Shown here: positions 1 through 8,164 of the stretch, one piece after another
Position numbering within the stretch: the stretch's first letter is position 1
How the letters are laid out: the number at the start of each line of letters is the position of its first letter
Assembly: GCF_949774925.1 (NCBI RefSeq)
Contig: NZ_OX458932.1
Location: 62,001 to 126,000 of the forward strand
Reading direction: 5' to 3'
From: Candidatus Methylacidiphilum fumarolicum
GTDB lineage: Bacteria > Verrucomicrobiota > Verrucomicrobiia > Methylacidiphilales > Methylacidiphilaceae
Length of the DNA stretch: 64,000 bases
The notes under the pieces: generated by a model
The model's input: only the letters and a program-made list of their open reading frames with translations
What the model was told of the DNA's origin: nothing
Databases searched by the model: none
Program-made: the position numbers and the translations under genes

Positions 1-758
1 ACAAGACATCCAATGCAATACTGGATGTGGCCGATAATGATGAGAGTGAGAAACGGCGACGTTACTTGATCCAGGAAGATTCAGATGGCTTTTTTGTATC
101 GATACGTCTTGGACAAGAGGAAAAGGTTGGTGCCGACTCGCTGGAGGAGTTTTATCGAAAGATTGGGGCGGCTCGAGCCAAACGGAAAGTTGTGCGCCTT
201 TCGCCCGAAGATGATGTATCCCAACAATTGCTGGCATATATCGTTTGGGCTGACAAGACTGACGCCAGCGAAAAAAACGGAGCGACGACCATTCTATTGT
301 CCGAGCACCAGGATCGCGTCGCCAAGGAATGCGAGCGCGTCGCGAAGGCATTGGGGTTAGATGATGCACTGATTGAAATGATGCAGCGCTGCGGCCTCAG
401 GCATGATGACGGAAAAAAGGATGAGCGATGGCAAAAGGCGGCCGGAAACTCAAGCGAGAAGTCTGTGGCGAAATTTCTTACGCAGCATGGGAAACTGCCT
501 TTCGGCTTCCGCCATGAGTTATATTCAGTATCCGATGCAATGTCGGATCTGGAAGCGCATATAATAGCCGCTCACCATGGATGGTCTAGACCGAATTTCC
601 CCTCTGCTGCGGTGGAATTCAACCCGAAACGGGCAGCAGAAGCCGACGCTCGATTTGCAAGGTTGCAGTCCAAATATGGCCATTGGGGTTTAGCCTACCT
701 CGAAAGCATCCTGCGGGCAGCAGATGCCCTAGTTTCCATGGAGGAACAGCAAGCATGA
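1..758 (+). CDS. cas3: Cas3 helicase-nuclease, C-terminal HD part (partial)
   Basis: The frame is open to the first base of the window, so only the C-terminal part of the protein is visible. Numbering from the GTG at 27, there is an HD-nuclease pattern: His94, the pair His126-Asp127 followed by Asp-Gly-Lys, His163, and His183-His184 before Gly. This matches the HD domain of Cas3, which nicks and degrades target DNA recruited by Cascade. A C-terminal HD domain is what I know of type I-G/I-U Cas3; in most other type I systems it is N-terminal. The helicase part must lie upstream. The stop overlaps the next gene's start by 4 bp (ATGA), showing one operon with the three genes that follow. Confidence 0.85.
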   Translation, partial: KTSNAILDVADNDESEKRRRYLIQEDSDGFFVSIRLGQEEKVGADSLEEFYRKIGAARAKRKVVRLSPEDDVSQQLLAYIVWADKTDASEKNGATTILLSEHQDRVAKECERVAKALGLDDALIEMMQRCGLRHDDGKKDERWQKAAGNSSEKSVAKFLTQHGKLPFGFRHELYSVSDAMSDLEAHIIAAHHGWSRPNFPSAAVEFNPKRAAEADARFARLQSKYGHWGLAYLESILRAADALVSMEEQQA

Positions 759-1534
759 ACATGGAAAAGTCAATTGTTGGGATTGATCCAAACAATCCTG
801 GACATGCCTGGGCTTGTTGCGGTCTTGCCGAGCTTTGTGGGCGCATCGAGCCAGAATCCCTCTTTAGATTTGAGCTAGATGAGAAAGACTCGAGATTCGT
901 GACAAACGGGCCTCTGGATGAGGCATTGCGGCGCCTTCTTTCTGACGAGACAAGAGTGCAACGCGTAGCCAAGAAAAATGAAAAAAGGAAAAAGGAAGAA
1001 TCTGGCGAGAACGAAGACGAGAGCAAGGACGATCCAATTCTACTTCATATTCCCGGCTTAGAGCCGCTTCGGCTGGATTGGTGGCTCAAGTGGTCTGAGA
1101 AGGGGGAACTGAAACCTTTTGCTCCGATGAAACTCTGGGCCGGACAGAGAGACGGCTTGGAGATCTTTAATGGTATACTGCGCGAATGCCGGAGCCAAAG
1201 AAACGAGAATTGGCTGAAATGGAAAGGTGACAATCCAGCCCTTGGCGTGGATCCATCCATAGCCTGGACGACGCGATCCACTGGACATTCCATTGTGCCT
1301 CATGGCAATAAACCGGGAATCGAGCTTTTGGCGTCGATTGGTCTACTGTGGTCCAAACTGTCGACGAGCTATCAGGACTGGCGTGGCAGATACATGCTTT
1401 GGACTAGACCGCTGCCATTGCCATCCGCTCGGCTAGCGATGGTTAGACTACTGGAGGTAGAAGGAAAACGCTACTGGCATGAGATCGAGTGGCGCGGATC
1501 AAACAAAAACTGGAAATACGCTAGAGAGGAATAG
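755..1534 (+). CDS. csb3: Type I-G CRISPR protein Csb3 (Cas8-like)
   Basis: A 259-residue protein starting at the ATG that overlaps the cas3 stop. Its N-terminus (residues 10-27) carries the pattern Asp-Pro-x-Asn-Pro-Gly followed by Ala-Cys-Cys-Gly-Leu-x-Glu-Leu, which I associate with Csb3, the proposed Cas8-type subunit of one branch of type I-U/I-G Cascade. A highly charged Lys/Glu stretch around residues 73-90 is probably an exposed loop. Position between cas3 and csb1 fits the Geobacter-type gene order. Cas8 proteins usually take part in PAM recognition and Cas3 recruitment; that role here is inferred from position. An in-frame upstream start at 683 is less likely because it would run into cas3. 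Confidence 0.8.
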   Translation: MNMEKSIVGIDPNNPGHAWACCGLAELCGRIEPESLFRFELDEKDSRFVTNGPLDEALRRLLSDETRVQRVAKKNEKRKKEESGENEDESKDDPILLHIPGLEPLRLDWWLKWSEKGELKPFAPMKLWAGQRDGLEIFNGILRECRSQRNENWLKWKGDNPALGVDPSIAWTTRSTGHSIVPHGNKPGIELLASIGLLWSKLSTSYQDWRGRYMLWTRPLPLPSARLAMVRLLEVEGKRYWHEIEWRGSNKNWKYAREE

Positions 1535-1546
1535 AAAGGAGGACAA

Positions 1547-2654
1547 ATGAATGCATCAAATGTGCGAAACGTCAGTGTGGAAGAGATGGAGAATTGGATC
1601 ACGGACGAGAACGTGATAGCTGTGGTCGTTGAGGAGCAGTTGGAGCCGGCGGGTGGCTGGCGTTTCCCGGTCAAGCCGCCGACTTTCGGCGCTCTTGATG
1701 AAGAAGAAACAACACCCCCTTACTGCATAGACGAACTGCCGGATGGCCACAATGTGTGCATACTGGATACTCCCGCGAGCGCAAACAATCGCCGGGAGCC
1801 GATTTTCTTGCGCGAAGAGTTTAAGGATCTTGTTCCGAAAATTCAGATTATCATTAACGAAAAGAAGAAGAGCCTTCTTGAGCTTCCTCACCGTGCCGCC
1901 GACGTAATGATAAAGTGCAGCAAAGGGCACAGCAAAATAGCTGAGGCATTAAGTAAATACTTGAATGGGAATGCTTGGCCGTTAGCTGAAATAGCTCCAA
2001 CGACGCTTGTTTTCGGTGCGTGGGATTCCAGGGGGGAAAACAGTAACTTGAAAATTTCGGGCGTTTTGCGATCATGCACCCTGGCATATGACGTTAAGCC
2101 GATTCACATGCCTTTCCAGTATGTTCCACCAGTTGATTACAAGAGCGAGATTTTCGGAGCAGATAAACCACAGAAGAAACTGAGTGAGATGGGGTTCGAT
2201 GGCGCCCTTGGCGTTGGGTGGGGGGGGCGTAATGATTGGTGGTGGAATATGCATGCAAACCGAAGTAAACCTTTGCGCTTTGCGGGCATTTGGCACTCCA
2301 GGGGAAGACGGTAAGCTTAATGTTGAGAAGACAAACCAGCTACGCCGATACATACTCGGCTTGAGCATGATCGCAGCGACGGCGAGAATTTGCCTCTGGC
2401 TGCGTCAAGGCTGCAATCTGAGAAGGCTTTCATCCACAACGTACTTGGTGACCGAACAGGCAAGAGAACCGATTGTGGTGCCAAGCACAGAGGCATTGGT
2501 CGAGTGGACGAAGCGATACTTGCCATCTCAACCGCTTAAGGAAGAGACCTTTGTATTCGAAACAGAAATGGCCAAACAATTCGTCGAAAAGAGCAATGAG
2601 AAGAAAAAGAAAAAGGCAGACGAATCCACGGCTCTGGAAGAGCTCAATATCTGA
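1547..2654 (+). pseudogene. csb1: Csb1 (Cas7 backbone subunit), frameshifted
   Basis: Csb1 (Cas7) coats the crRNA spacer in Cascade. The reading frame from 1547 holds the family pattern Leu-Val-Phe-Gly-x-Trp-Asp-Ser-x-Gly (residues 154-163) and the Leu-Arg-Ser region after it. It then leaves the correct frame in a run of eight G at 2220-2227 and stops at 2314. The rest of the protein continues in another frame to 2654 and includes the expected Gly-Gly-rich segment, a segment rich in Leu-Arg-Ala, and Leu-Arg-Arg-Tyr-x-Leu-Gly-Leu. Removing one G joins both parts into 368 residues, a plausible full-length Cas7. A Shine-Dalgarno-like AAAGGAGG lies just before the start. It could be a true mutation, a slippage-tolerant or phase-variable gene, or a sequencing error. 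Confidence 0.82.
2220..2227 (+). repeat. G8 homopolymer at the csb1 frameshift
   Basis: Eight consecutive G bases mark the point where csb1 changes frame. With seven G the codons read on through Trp-Gly-Gly-Val-Met-Ile into the C-terminal half; with eight the frame closes about 90 bases later. Runs of this kind are prone to replication slippage and to sequencing miscounts. Confidence 0.9.
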
Positions 2655-2673
2655 GGGATAAAAGGGATCCATC

Positions 2674-4032
2674 ATGATGGCAAGTGGTTCTCACACAGAG
2701 ACAAAAACATTGTGTATATCCGTGAACTTCATTCACGGTTGCTACAACGGCATTGAATGGCCTCCCAGTCCAGCAAAATTTTTTTGTGCTCTTGTGGCCG
2801 GAAACCGTACTGGCTGCCGCAAACTCGAGTGGGGAGAGGAGGAGAAAGCCGCGATCCGGTGGCTGGAAAGACTGGATCCACCAGAGATTCTCGTGCCTCC
2901 ATACAGGATAGGCACGCCATACATACAATACGGGGTGAACAACGATGAAAAGCAGGGAAAAGTTGAGAAATGGAAATATCCACACCGTATCCAGGAGCCG
3001 TTGCATTTTCTATGGCGGTTCCCAAGCGGAGAGGAGGAGATGGCAAGAATCATATGCCGGATGAGTCGGCGGATCATCGCTCTGGGGCACGGTTCTGATT
3101 CGGTATGGGTCTCGGGAAAAATCCTGGAAGATGATGCTCGTCCTCCAGGCGATGCATATAAGCCAGCCATGAGAGGTGAGCGCATAAAAGTGCCATTTCC
3201 AGGCTATTACGATCTCTTGGAGCGGAGATGGCGTAACGGTATCAGTAACGTTCGCTCCTCGCCTTCCGAGGAGCGCTACGTGCTATACTCTTGGAGCAAT
3301 CCAAAGCCGTGGAAGTGGCGAGTTTTCCTACTTACGTCGCCAACAAGCGGGACCATCCTATCGTTTCCCTGGTCGAGCGCGAGCATTATTGCAGCTTGGG
3401 TGCGGCATGCGGCAGGCGAGGCATTGGGCAAGCTCCGTGATCCGGCATGGATCAAACGTGTAGTGATGGGTCACTGCGAAATAAGCGAAATCCGGCATCG
3501 TTGGGCGTACGTTCCGTTGCCCTCCGTGCATCCGAAGCATGGCGATGGACTCATACGCCACGTTGCAGTGCTTGTACCCGATAACGAAAACACGGATATT
3601 GTGGACGTATTGGACGGCTGCTGCTTAACGAATACCGGAGGCGAGATGATGGCTGTGTTAGAGGCGGAACATAAATTATCGCCGATGTATGGAGGTAAAT
3701 CTAAGGTGTGGCGAACCGTTACGCCGGTTGTTTTTCCGGGGCATTGGCAGCGGCGAGGTCGAAATAGGGAAGGTCGTTTACACACAATGTTGGCGGCGAT
3801 GTTATCTGAGGCAGGCATTGAGGAGAATAGCGTAGAGCAATGCCAGGTGCGGCGAGAGCCATTTTTCAAGGGTTGCGAGTTGGCCCAACAAGCCAAGGCT
3901 CCACAACATCTTCTCGCTTTACCGCGAATGCATTTGGAATTAGTTTTAAAAGAAGAGGTTCAGGGGCCTATGCTCCTTGGCTTGGGACGCTTTGCTGGAC
4001 TAGGTTGTTTGGCTGGTGTTAATGTTCTTTGA
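2674..4032 (+). CDS. csb2: Csb2, Cas5/Cas6-type RAMP protein
   Basis: A 452-residue protein starting 20 bases after csb1. In type I-G/I-U systems Csb2 joins Cas5-like and Cas6-like functions: it caps the 5' end of the crRNA and is thought to cut the repeat hairpin. The C-terminus carries a RAMP glycine-rich loop (about residues 432-445: Gly-Pro-Met-Leu-Leu-Gly-x-Gly-Arg followed by Gly-Leu-Gly) preceded by His-Leu-Glu-Leu-Val. The perfect hairpin in the adjacent repeats is a fitting substrate. The gene is intact, unlike csb1, and a damaged copy of its last 105 bases lies beyond the array. ATG codons at 2674 and 2677 are equally possible starts. Confidence 0.82.
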   Translation: MMASGSHTETKTLCISVNFIHGCYNGIEWPPSPAKFFCALVAGNRTGCRKLEWGEEEKAAIRWLERLDPPEILVPPYRIGTPYIQYGVNNDEKQGKVEKWKYPHRIQEPLHFLWRFPSGEEEMARIICRMSRRIIALGHGSDSVWVSGKILEDDARPPGDAYKPAMRGERIKVPFPGYYDLLERRWRNGISNVRSSPSEERYVLYSWSNPKPWKWRVFLLTSPTSGTILSFPWSSASIIAAWVRHAAGEALGKLRDPAWIKRVVMGHCEISEIRHRWAYVPLPSVHPKHGDGLIRHVAVLVPDNENTDIVDVLDGCCLTNTGGEMMAVLEAEHKLSPMYGGKSKVWRTVTPVVFPGHWQRRGRNREGRLHTMLAAMLSEAGIEENSVEQCQVRREPFFKGCELAQQAKAPQHLLALPRMHLELVLKEEVQGPMLLGLGRFAGLGCLAGVNVL

Positions 4033-4212
4033 GAACCGTTGGGTTTGCGAGCGCTTCGATGCTCATCGAGGGTAGCAGTCGTGCTCGAACATTGCGTGAC
4101 AATGAGTTGTGAAAAATTATATGTGGTTATGGCAGAAGCGATATGTAGGTGGTGACACACGCTCGCAAATGTGCAAATTGTGTGTTGAGTATCAATTGGT
4201 TGCAAGGCGGCA
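4033..4212 (+). promoter_or_regulatory. Probable CRISPR leader
   Basis: This 180-base non-coding stretch lies between csb2 and the first repeat. The most degenerate repeat is at the other end of the array, which places the leader here. It contains AT-rich patches (for example around 4110-4125) that could serve as a promoter, but I cannot define -35 and -10 boxes with confidence. Confidence 0.5.
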
Positions 4213-4533
4213 GTTCCCTCAGCTGAAGAGCTGAGGCTTCGTTTAAGCTCCTGTCATTGAATTTTATGGTTATCAGTTCTAATCGTTCCCTCAGCTGAAG
4301 AGCTGAGGCTTCGTTTAAGCTTGCCATGACTGACTTCCATGCCAGGCCTAAAATCAGTTCCCTCAGCTGAAGAGCTGAGGCTTCGTTTAAGGTTTTCTGC
4401 CATGCTGGAAGGAATACCACCTGGATGGTTCCCTCAGCTGAAGAGCTGAGGCTTCGTTTAAGGATTGGCCAATGTGTGGCCAGGAAGGAGGAAAGATGGT
4501 TCCCTCAGCTGAAGAGCTGAGGCTTCATTGGAA
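4213..4533 (+). CRISPR. CRISPR array, 5 repeats and 4 spacers
   Basis: Repeats of 35 bases begin at 4213, 4285, 4357, 4428 and 4499. The four spacers are 4248-4284, 4320-4356, 4392-4427 and 4463-4498 (37, 37, 36 and 36 bases). The first four repeats are identical; the fifth agrees for 28 bases and then diverges (ends CATTGGAA instead of CGTTTAAG), typical of the leader-distal repeat. Each repeat contains a perfect 8-bp stem, CCTCAGCT and AGCTGAGG, closed by a GAAG loop: a strong crRNA hairpin. Transcription is probably rightward, in line with the cas genes. None of the spacers has an obvious match elsewhere in the window by eye. Confidence 0.96.
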
Positions 4534-4547
4534 CTCATGATGACTTG

Positions 4548-4585
4548 TGAGCCGGTTGGTAATAGCCGGCTCATTTGTTTTGTCA
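4548..4585 (+). terminator. Terminator after the CRISPR array
   Basis: An 8-bp inverted repeat, TGAGCCGG (4548-4555) and CCGGCTCA (4566-4573), is followed by a T-rich tract (TTTGTTTTGT). It lies 15 bases past the last repeat, so it probably ends the pre-crRNA transcript. Confidence 0.7.
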
Positions 4586-4785
4586 GCTTTTCAAAAGCTC
4601 ACCCTAGAGAAATTTTTACAGGCCCACCATATTTGGAAAAAGGAAAAAAATAGAGCACTAAGCGCCAGGATGCTCTATAACTCGATTCTTTAACCTGCTA
4701 GCTATTGATGATGACACTCGCCAAGTCGTATAATTCGATTTTAACGAATCTTCCAGATATCATGAGTCTAGTCACACCACGTTCG

Positions 4786-4890
4786 CAACATCTTCTAGCT
4801 TTACCGTGAATGCATTTGGAATTAGTTTTAAAAGGAGATGTTCGGTGGCCCATACTTCTTCGCTTGGGACACTTTGTTGGACTAGGTTGT
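4786..4890 (+). pseudogene. Decayed second copy of the csb2 3' end
   Basis: This stretch aligns without gaps to 3904-4008 of csb2, with 93 of 105 bases identical by my count. In the csb2 frame it carries a nonsense change (the codon for Arg418 reads TGA) and eight missense changes, including a Gly to Arg exchange inside the glycine-rich loop (residue 436); only three changes are silent. It is therefore a dead fragment, separated from the working gene by the whole array. The bases around it (4586-4785 and 4891-5148) contain nothing I recognise; a leftward frame of about 125 codons here looks accidental because it reads through this fragment. Confidence 0.85.
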
Positions 4891-5148
4891 ATGCCACCCT
4901 TGGTCCAGGATCGATTTGTTCATCCGGCTCTTCGCCTGCCCTTTCTTTCCTGGATTTTCTCTCTTCTACTTGGCTGACCGGGTTATGTTTTTGATCGGCA
5001 AATCCTCTATAAGCCCCACCGCGTGGGCTTTGCTGATGGTTTTGGAAGCTTTCTTCAAAAAATTTCGAAGACCATTCACGATATGCCCCTGAAGGCGCTG
5101 AACTCTGACCTTCTGTTTCTTCCAGTTTCACAAAAACCATTTCTTCTG

Positions 5149-5166
5149 CTAGCCCATCTTCCGCAA
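5149..5166 (+). repeat. Left terminal inverted repeat of the IS
   Basis: Reads CTAGCCCATCTTCCGCAA. It is the exact reverse complement of 6956-6973, and the match does not continue inward or outward. Confidence 0.85.
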
Positions 5167-5216
5167 CGTTGCGTCATAAATGATTGCAACAGAACGAAAT
5201 AGATTTTTCGTTCTGC

Positions 5217-6836
5217 CTACATTGCCCACTTGGGCGGAGAAGCGAAGAGGGAGAGTAGATCGATCTTTTGAAGCAAGGCATTCAACTCGGGAGGAATCTG
5301 AGAAAAGAGTCCGATCAGCGGTTGTCCTTTTAGGGAGAGTTTGACCAAGCGGATCGTCTGAAGACGCCGAAGCACCTTGGGCACCTCTTCGGTAAAGCCC
5401 TTGGCCATCCATTCGACTCCGAGCCGCGCACTCATCCAGAAGGCCAGGAAGCAGATCCTTACATGGTTGCGGACCCGGTCCGGTCGCCAGTGATAGACGG
5501 GACGGACTTCCAGGTAGCTCTTGAGCTCCGAGAAAGCGGCTTCGACCACAGCTAGCTGCTTATAGTGGGTGAGCACCGCCTGGCCCGAAGCCTTGGTCGC
5601 CGGGAGATTGGTCTCCAAGAGATACCAGCCGTCAGTCGCCTCTTCTTCCTTGACCCGCTCCTGATCCAGTTTCCACCAGAACCGGCCGCTTGCGTCGACG
5701 CCGTACTGGAAGTATTTGTGCGCTTGAAGCCTCTGCAGCGCTCGGCCAACCCGGCTGCCGAGATTCACGGGATTCACCTGCCGGCGTGCCGCCTTCGTGA
5801 TCTGGCGGAGCACCTCTTCTGCTTGGGCAATGCGGCTTTGCCGCCGTTCGCGGTCCCGCTGAGCCCGCCACTCTCCTCCCGCAATGACATAGCGCACTCC
5901 CTCCTGTTCAATCTCCAGTACCCGCGTCCGGTCCGTTAGCCAAAGCTGCCGGTCTTCAGGCAGACGACTGAGAATCTCCTGAAGCTTGGCCCGAGTCGAC
6001 CGGGTCACGTACTCAAGCTCCATGCCAGTCAGGATCTCCAAGTTCCAACAACTCCTCATCCCCCCGTTGAAGACGAAGGTCGCCTCTTGGATCCCAAACC
6101 TCCGTCTGAGCGTGACCAAGAGCCCCGTCAAGGTCGTGCGGTCCGCCCGATTCCCTCTCAGCACTTCCACATGGAACGGAATCCCCCGACCATCCGTAGC
6201 CACCGCAAGAAGAACTTGGCGCCGATCCTGCCGGTGATCCCGACTATAGCCATATTGCGCTAGTCCCTCAGGGCCCTCCCCTTCGAAGTAAACACTTGAT
6301 AGATCGTAGAGCACCAGGCTCGCCCCCTGCGGCTGACTCCCTTGGTAAAGCTTCTTCTCAATCCCACTCCAACAGCCGTTTAACTCATCCATCGCCCGGT
6401 AGAGCTCGTCTTCATCCAGATCCTTCTCTTCGAGCCCACAAGCCTTGGCCAGAAGAGTCCCCCGCGCTTCCTCCCGAAGGACCAGCTTCGAGGAAGGAAA
6501 GAGAATCCGGCCAAAGATCATTGCCTTCAAAAGCCTTCGTTTCCGCTCCGAGCCAACACGGGCAAAGACTTCATCGAGGCCAAAGCGACCCCAGGCTTCT
6601 TCGAGAACGGCCAATCCTCCGTAATCAAGTGCCTCCTGGACTTCGAGCCCCTCTACAGGAACAAGACGCTTCTTTTGCAAGGCCGCCGCCAGCACTTCCC
6701 GAGCTTCTTCCGGCAATCGGGTCACGTTGGCAATCCGGCGTGTCTTCACCTGCTTCCCCACCCGGTAGGACTCTCGGACAATATAGGATCGATAGATCTT
6801 CCCTTTGTGGCGGGTGCGGACCTCCTGCAAGTACAT
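5217..6836 (-). CDS. IS1634-family transposase, probably inactive
   Basis: A 539-residue DDE transposase of the IS4 superfamily, IS1634 type. Visible family marks are Tyr-Asp-Leu-Ser-Ser-Val-Tyr-Phe-Glu around the first catalytic Asp (Asp178), a beta-rich core, and the Tyr-x-x-Leu-x-x-Val-Glu pattern with the catalytic Glu at about 432 followed by Phe-x-x-Leu-Lys-Ser. The second catalytic Asp should lie in a Gly-Asp-Arg-Gly-Met motif; here residues 256-260 read Phe-Asn-Gly-Gly-Met, so the Asp is Asn257 and the Arg is Gly. If correct, the enzyme should not support transposition. The frame is otherwise complete, so the change may be recent. Confidence 0.88.
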   Translation of the reverse strand: MYLQEVRTRHKGKIYRSYIVRESYRVGKQVKTRRIANVTRLPEEAREVLAAALQKKRLVPVEGLEVQEALDYGGLAVLEEAWGRFGLDEVFARVGSERKRRLLKAMIFGRILFPSSKLVLREEARGTLLAKACGLEEKDLDEDELYRAMDELNGCWSGIEKKLYQGSQPQGASLVLYDLSSVYFEGEGPEGLAQYGYSRDHRQDRRQVLLAVATDGRGIPFHVEVLRGNRADRTTLTGLLVTLRRRFGIQEATFVFNGGMRSCWNLEILTGMELEYVTRSTRAKLQEILSRLPEDRQLWLTDRTRVLEIEQEGVRYVIAGGEWRAQRDRERRQSRIAQAEEVLRQITKAARRQVNPVNLGSRVGRALQRLQAHKYFQYGVDASGRFWWKLDQERVKEEEATDGWYLLETNLPATKASGQAVLTHYKQLAVVEAAFSELKSYLEVRPVYHWRPDRVRNHVRICFLAFWMSARLGVEWMAKGFTEEVPKVLRRLQTIRLVKLSLKGQPLIGLFSQIPPELNALLQKIDLLSLFASPPKWAM

Positions 6837-6955
6837 GCCTACCTAACTAACATATTTTCTACACGATGCCAACATAATAATAAAAGAAAAATAAATTATT
6901 GAGGCCTACACAAATATACATAAGTCATTGATACATCAACAAAATGGTCAAAAAC

Positions 6956-6973
6956 TTGCGGAAGATGGGCTAG
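6956..6973 (-). repeat. Right terminal inverted repeat of the IS
   Basis: Reads TTGCGGAAGATGGGCTAG on the plus strand, the exact reverse complement of 5149-5166. It lies about 120 bases upstream of the transposase start. Confidence 0.85.
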
Positions 6974-7748
6974 AGTTTTCGCATTTCCCAAGCCAGTTCC
7001 TTTTCATCCCGCCGGAACCATCCCGGTGCCTAGGCAAACGAGTCGTCCGACAACGCAAAAAAATGTACCATTCCCCGCTCGCTCCCCACAGCCGACGTTG
7101 ATGGGTAGAAAAGCTTCGGCCCTTCTATCTCCGTCTGGAAAGAGAACTATCAGTACCCATTCTGTCATGTTCCATAGCTTTCCGAACGTCCCCTCGATGG
7201 TGCGAGACTGGCAGAACTTCTTCCCCCCACCCGATTTTGGGCTGGTAAACATTCGGCAAGCCATACCGTCCCTCCGCGTCATTGGTCGACAGCTCGAGCT
7301 GGATCTTTTTGGGTCCCTAGAGTGCAGTCTCGCCCCGTACCAGTCCTTTTTCTTGAATACCGGGGAACGTGCTGGGTTGGACTCGTCAAACGCCATCCGG
7401 AATGTCCGATCCAAAAACTTGAGCGTCCATTGTAAAGGGGACACAGAGGCGTTGGATAAACAGGATATTCCTTACTGAATCTCTAGAGTGTTAGGAGTCA
7501 GGCAAGCTCATAATACAAGAGAGATGGGTAGTCTGCCACTAGCCCTCTCTTTTGCAAGACCAGTGCTTTGATCCAGCCCCACTACACTCATCAGCCGGTA
7601 ACGGGGCAAGGGCGCAGGTCTTATTCTGTGATGGGGATCCAAACGGAATCGAAATGACTTGAGAATTTTCAATTTTTTTAGTCTCTACTTGGTCTATGAC
7701 AAAGTCAAACGAAAGCCCTCCAGATCGACACATTGAGTATATAATCTT
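6974..7748. other. Unrecognised, probably decayed sequence
   Basis: Overlapping frames of about 145 codons exist on both strands between 7004 and 7478, but neither gives a protein I recognise and both are rich in Arg, Ser, Pro and Gly in a way typical of shadow frames. On the minus strand, short stretches in different frames (for example Trp-Val-Leu-Ile-Val-Leu-Phe-Pro-Asp-Gly near 7130-7150) are faintly reminiscent of a DDE transposase core. This would fit an old insertion remnant but is not strong enough to name one. Bases 7480-7748 show nothing definite. Confidence 0.35.
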
Positions 7749-8113
7749 TTAGTCCATTTGGTCTTTGTTCCTCAATATCGGTGCGGAATGTTCCCCAAAG
7801 AGATTTTGGAAGAGCTGCGCAAGTTTATGAACTTTGTCTCTCAAGATTTTGAATCCGAATGGTTGGAATGTGATGGGGAGAAGACCTCGGGCCCATTTTG
7901 GGGATCTATCCACCCAAAGGGACTATATCCATGCTGGTGATGAGTCTTAAAAAGGCGTCTCCAGCGGCCTGATTCGAAAGAAATTCTCTTGGCAGATTCG
8001 CCGAAAGCTCTTAGGACGGCCTCTGATCCCCAAATTATTTCGTCGGGAGCTGTTGAGGCGCTCCTCTGTCCTTTATCCGAGAGTATATCAAAAGTCAGAG
8101 AACACCAGAATGA
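7749..8113 (+). pseudogene. Broken IS200/IS605-type tnpA transposase
   Basis: Remnant of a Y1 (tyrosine) transposase of the IS200/IS605 family, which moves single-stranded DNA. Translation shows the family opening His-Leu-Val-Phe-Val-Pro-x-Tyr-Arg, then Phe-x-x-Glu-Ile-Leu-Glu-x-Leu-Arg, and a stop at 7940. After a frame change it continues with Lys-Gly-Val-Ser-Ser-x-Leu-Ile-Arg-Lys. After another it shows Tyr-Phe-Val-Gly-Ser-Cys, an in-frame stop, then Gly-Ala-Pro-Leu-Ser and Ile-Arg-Glu-Tyr-Ile, ending at the TGA at 8111-8113. The His-x-His catalytic motif expected after the Asp-Gly-Glu is lost. At least two frameshifts and two stops show it is dead. Confidence 0.82.
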
Positions 8114-8164
8114 CGCTCTTTCTCCTCTCCTTTCTGGGAAAGGTTTGCAGCGTGTTTTATCTGA

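Larger units (their letters stand above)
5149..6973 (-). mobile_element. IS1634-type insertion sequence
   Basis: An 1825-base element bounded by 18-base perfect inverted repeats and holding one transposase gene on the minus strand. The outermost four bases, CTAG, are themselves palindromic, so they could be part of the ends or a 4-base target duplication. Its high-GC coding sequence contrasts with the AT-rich surroundings, as expected for recent arrival from another genome. Confidence 0.85.

Noticed and set aside
4772-5140. A 122-codon leftward frame ending beside the array
   Set aside because: It reads across the antisense of the csb2 fragment, has no recognisable domain, and its composition looks like chance.
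7004-7478. Overlapping frames of about 145-150 codons on both strands
   Set aside because: Neither has a family resemblance or a good start; listed only as unrecognised sequence.
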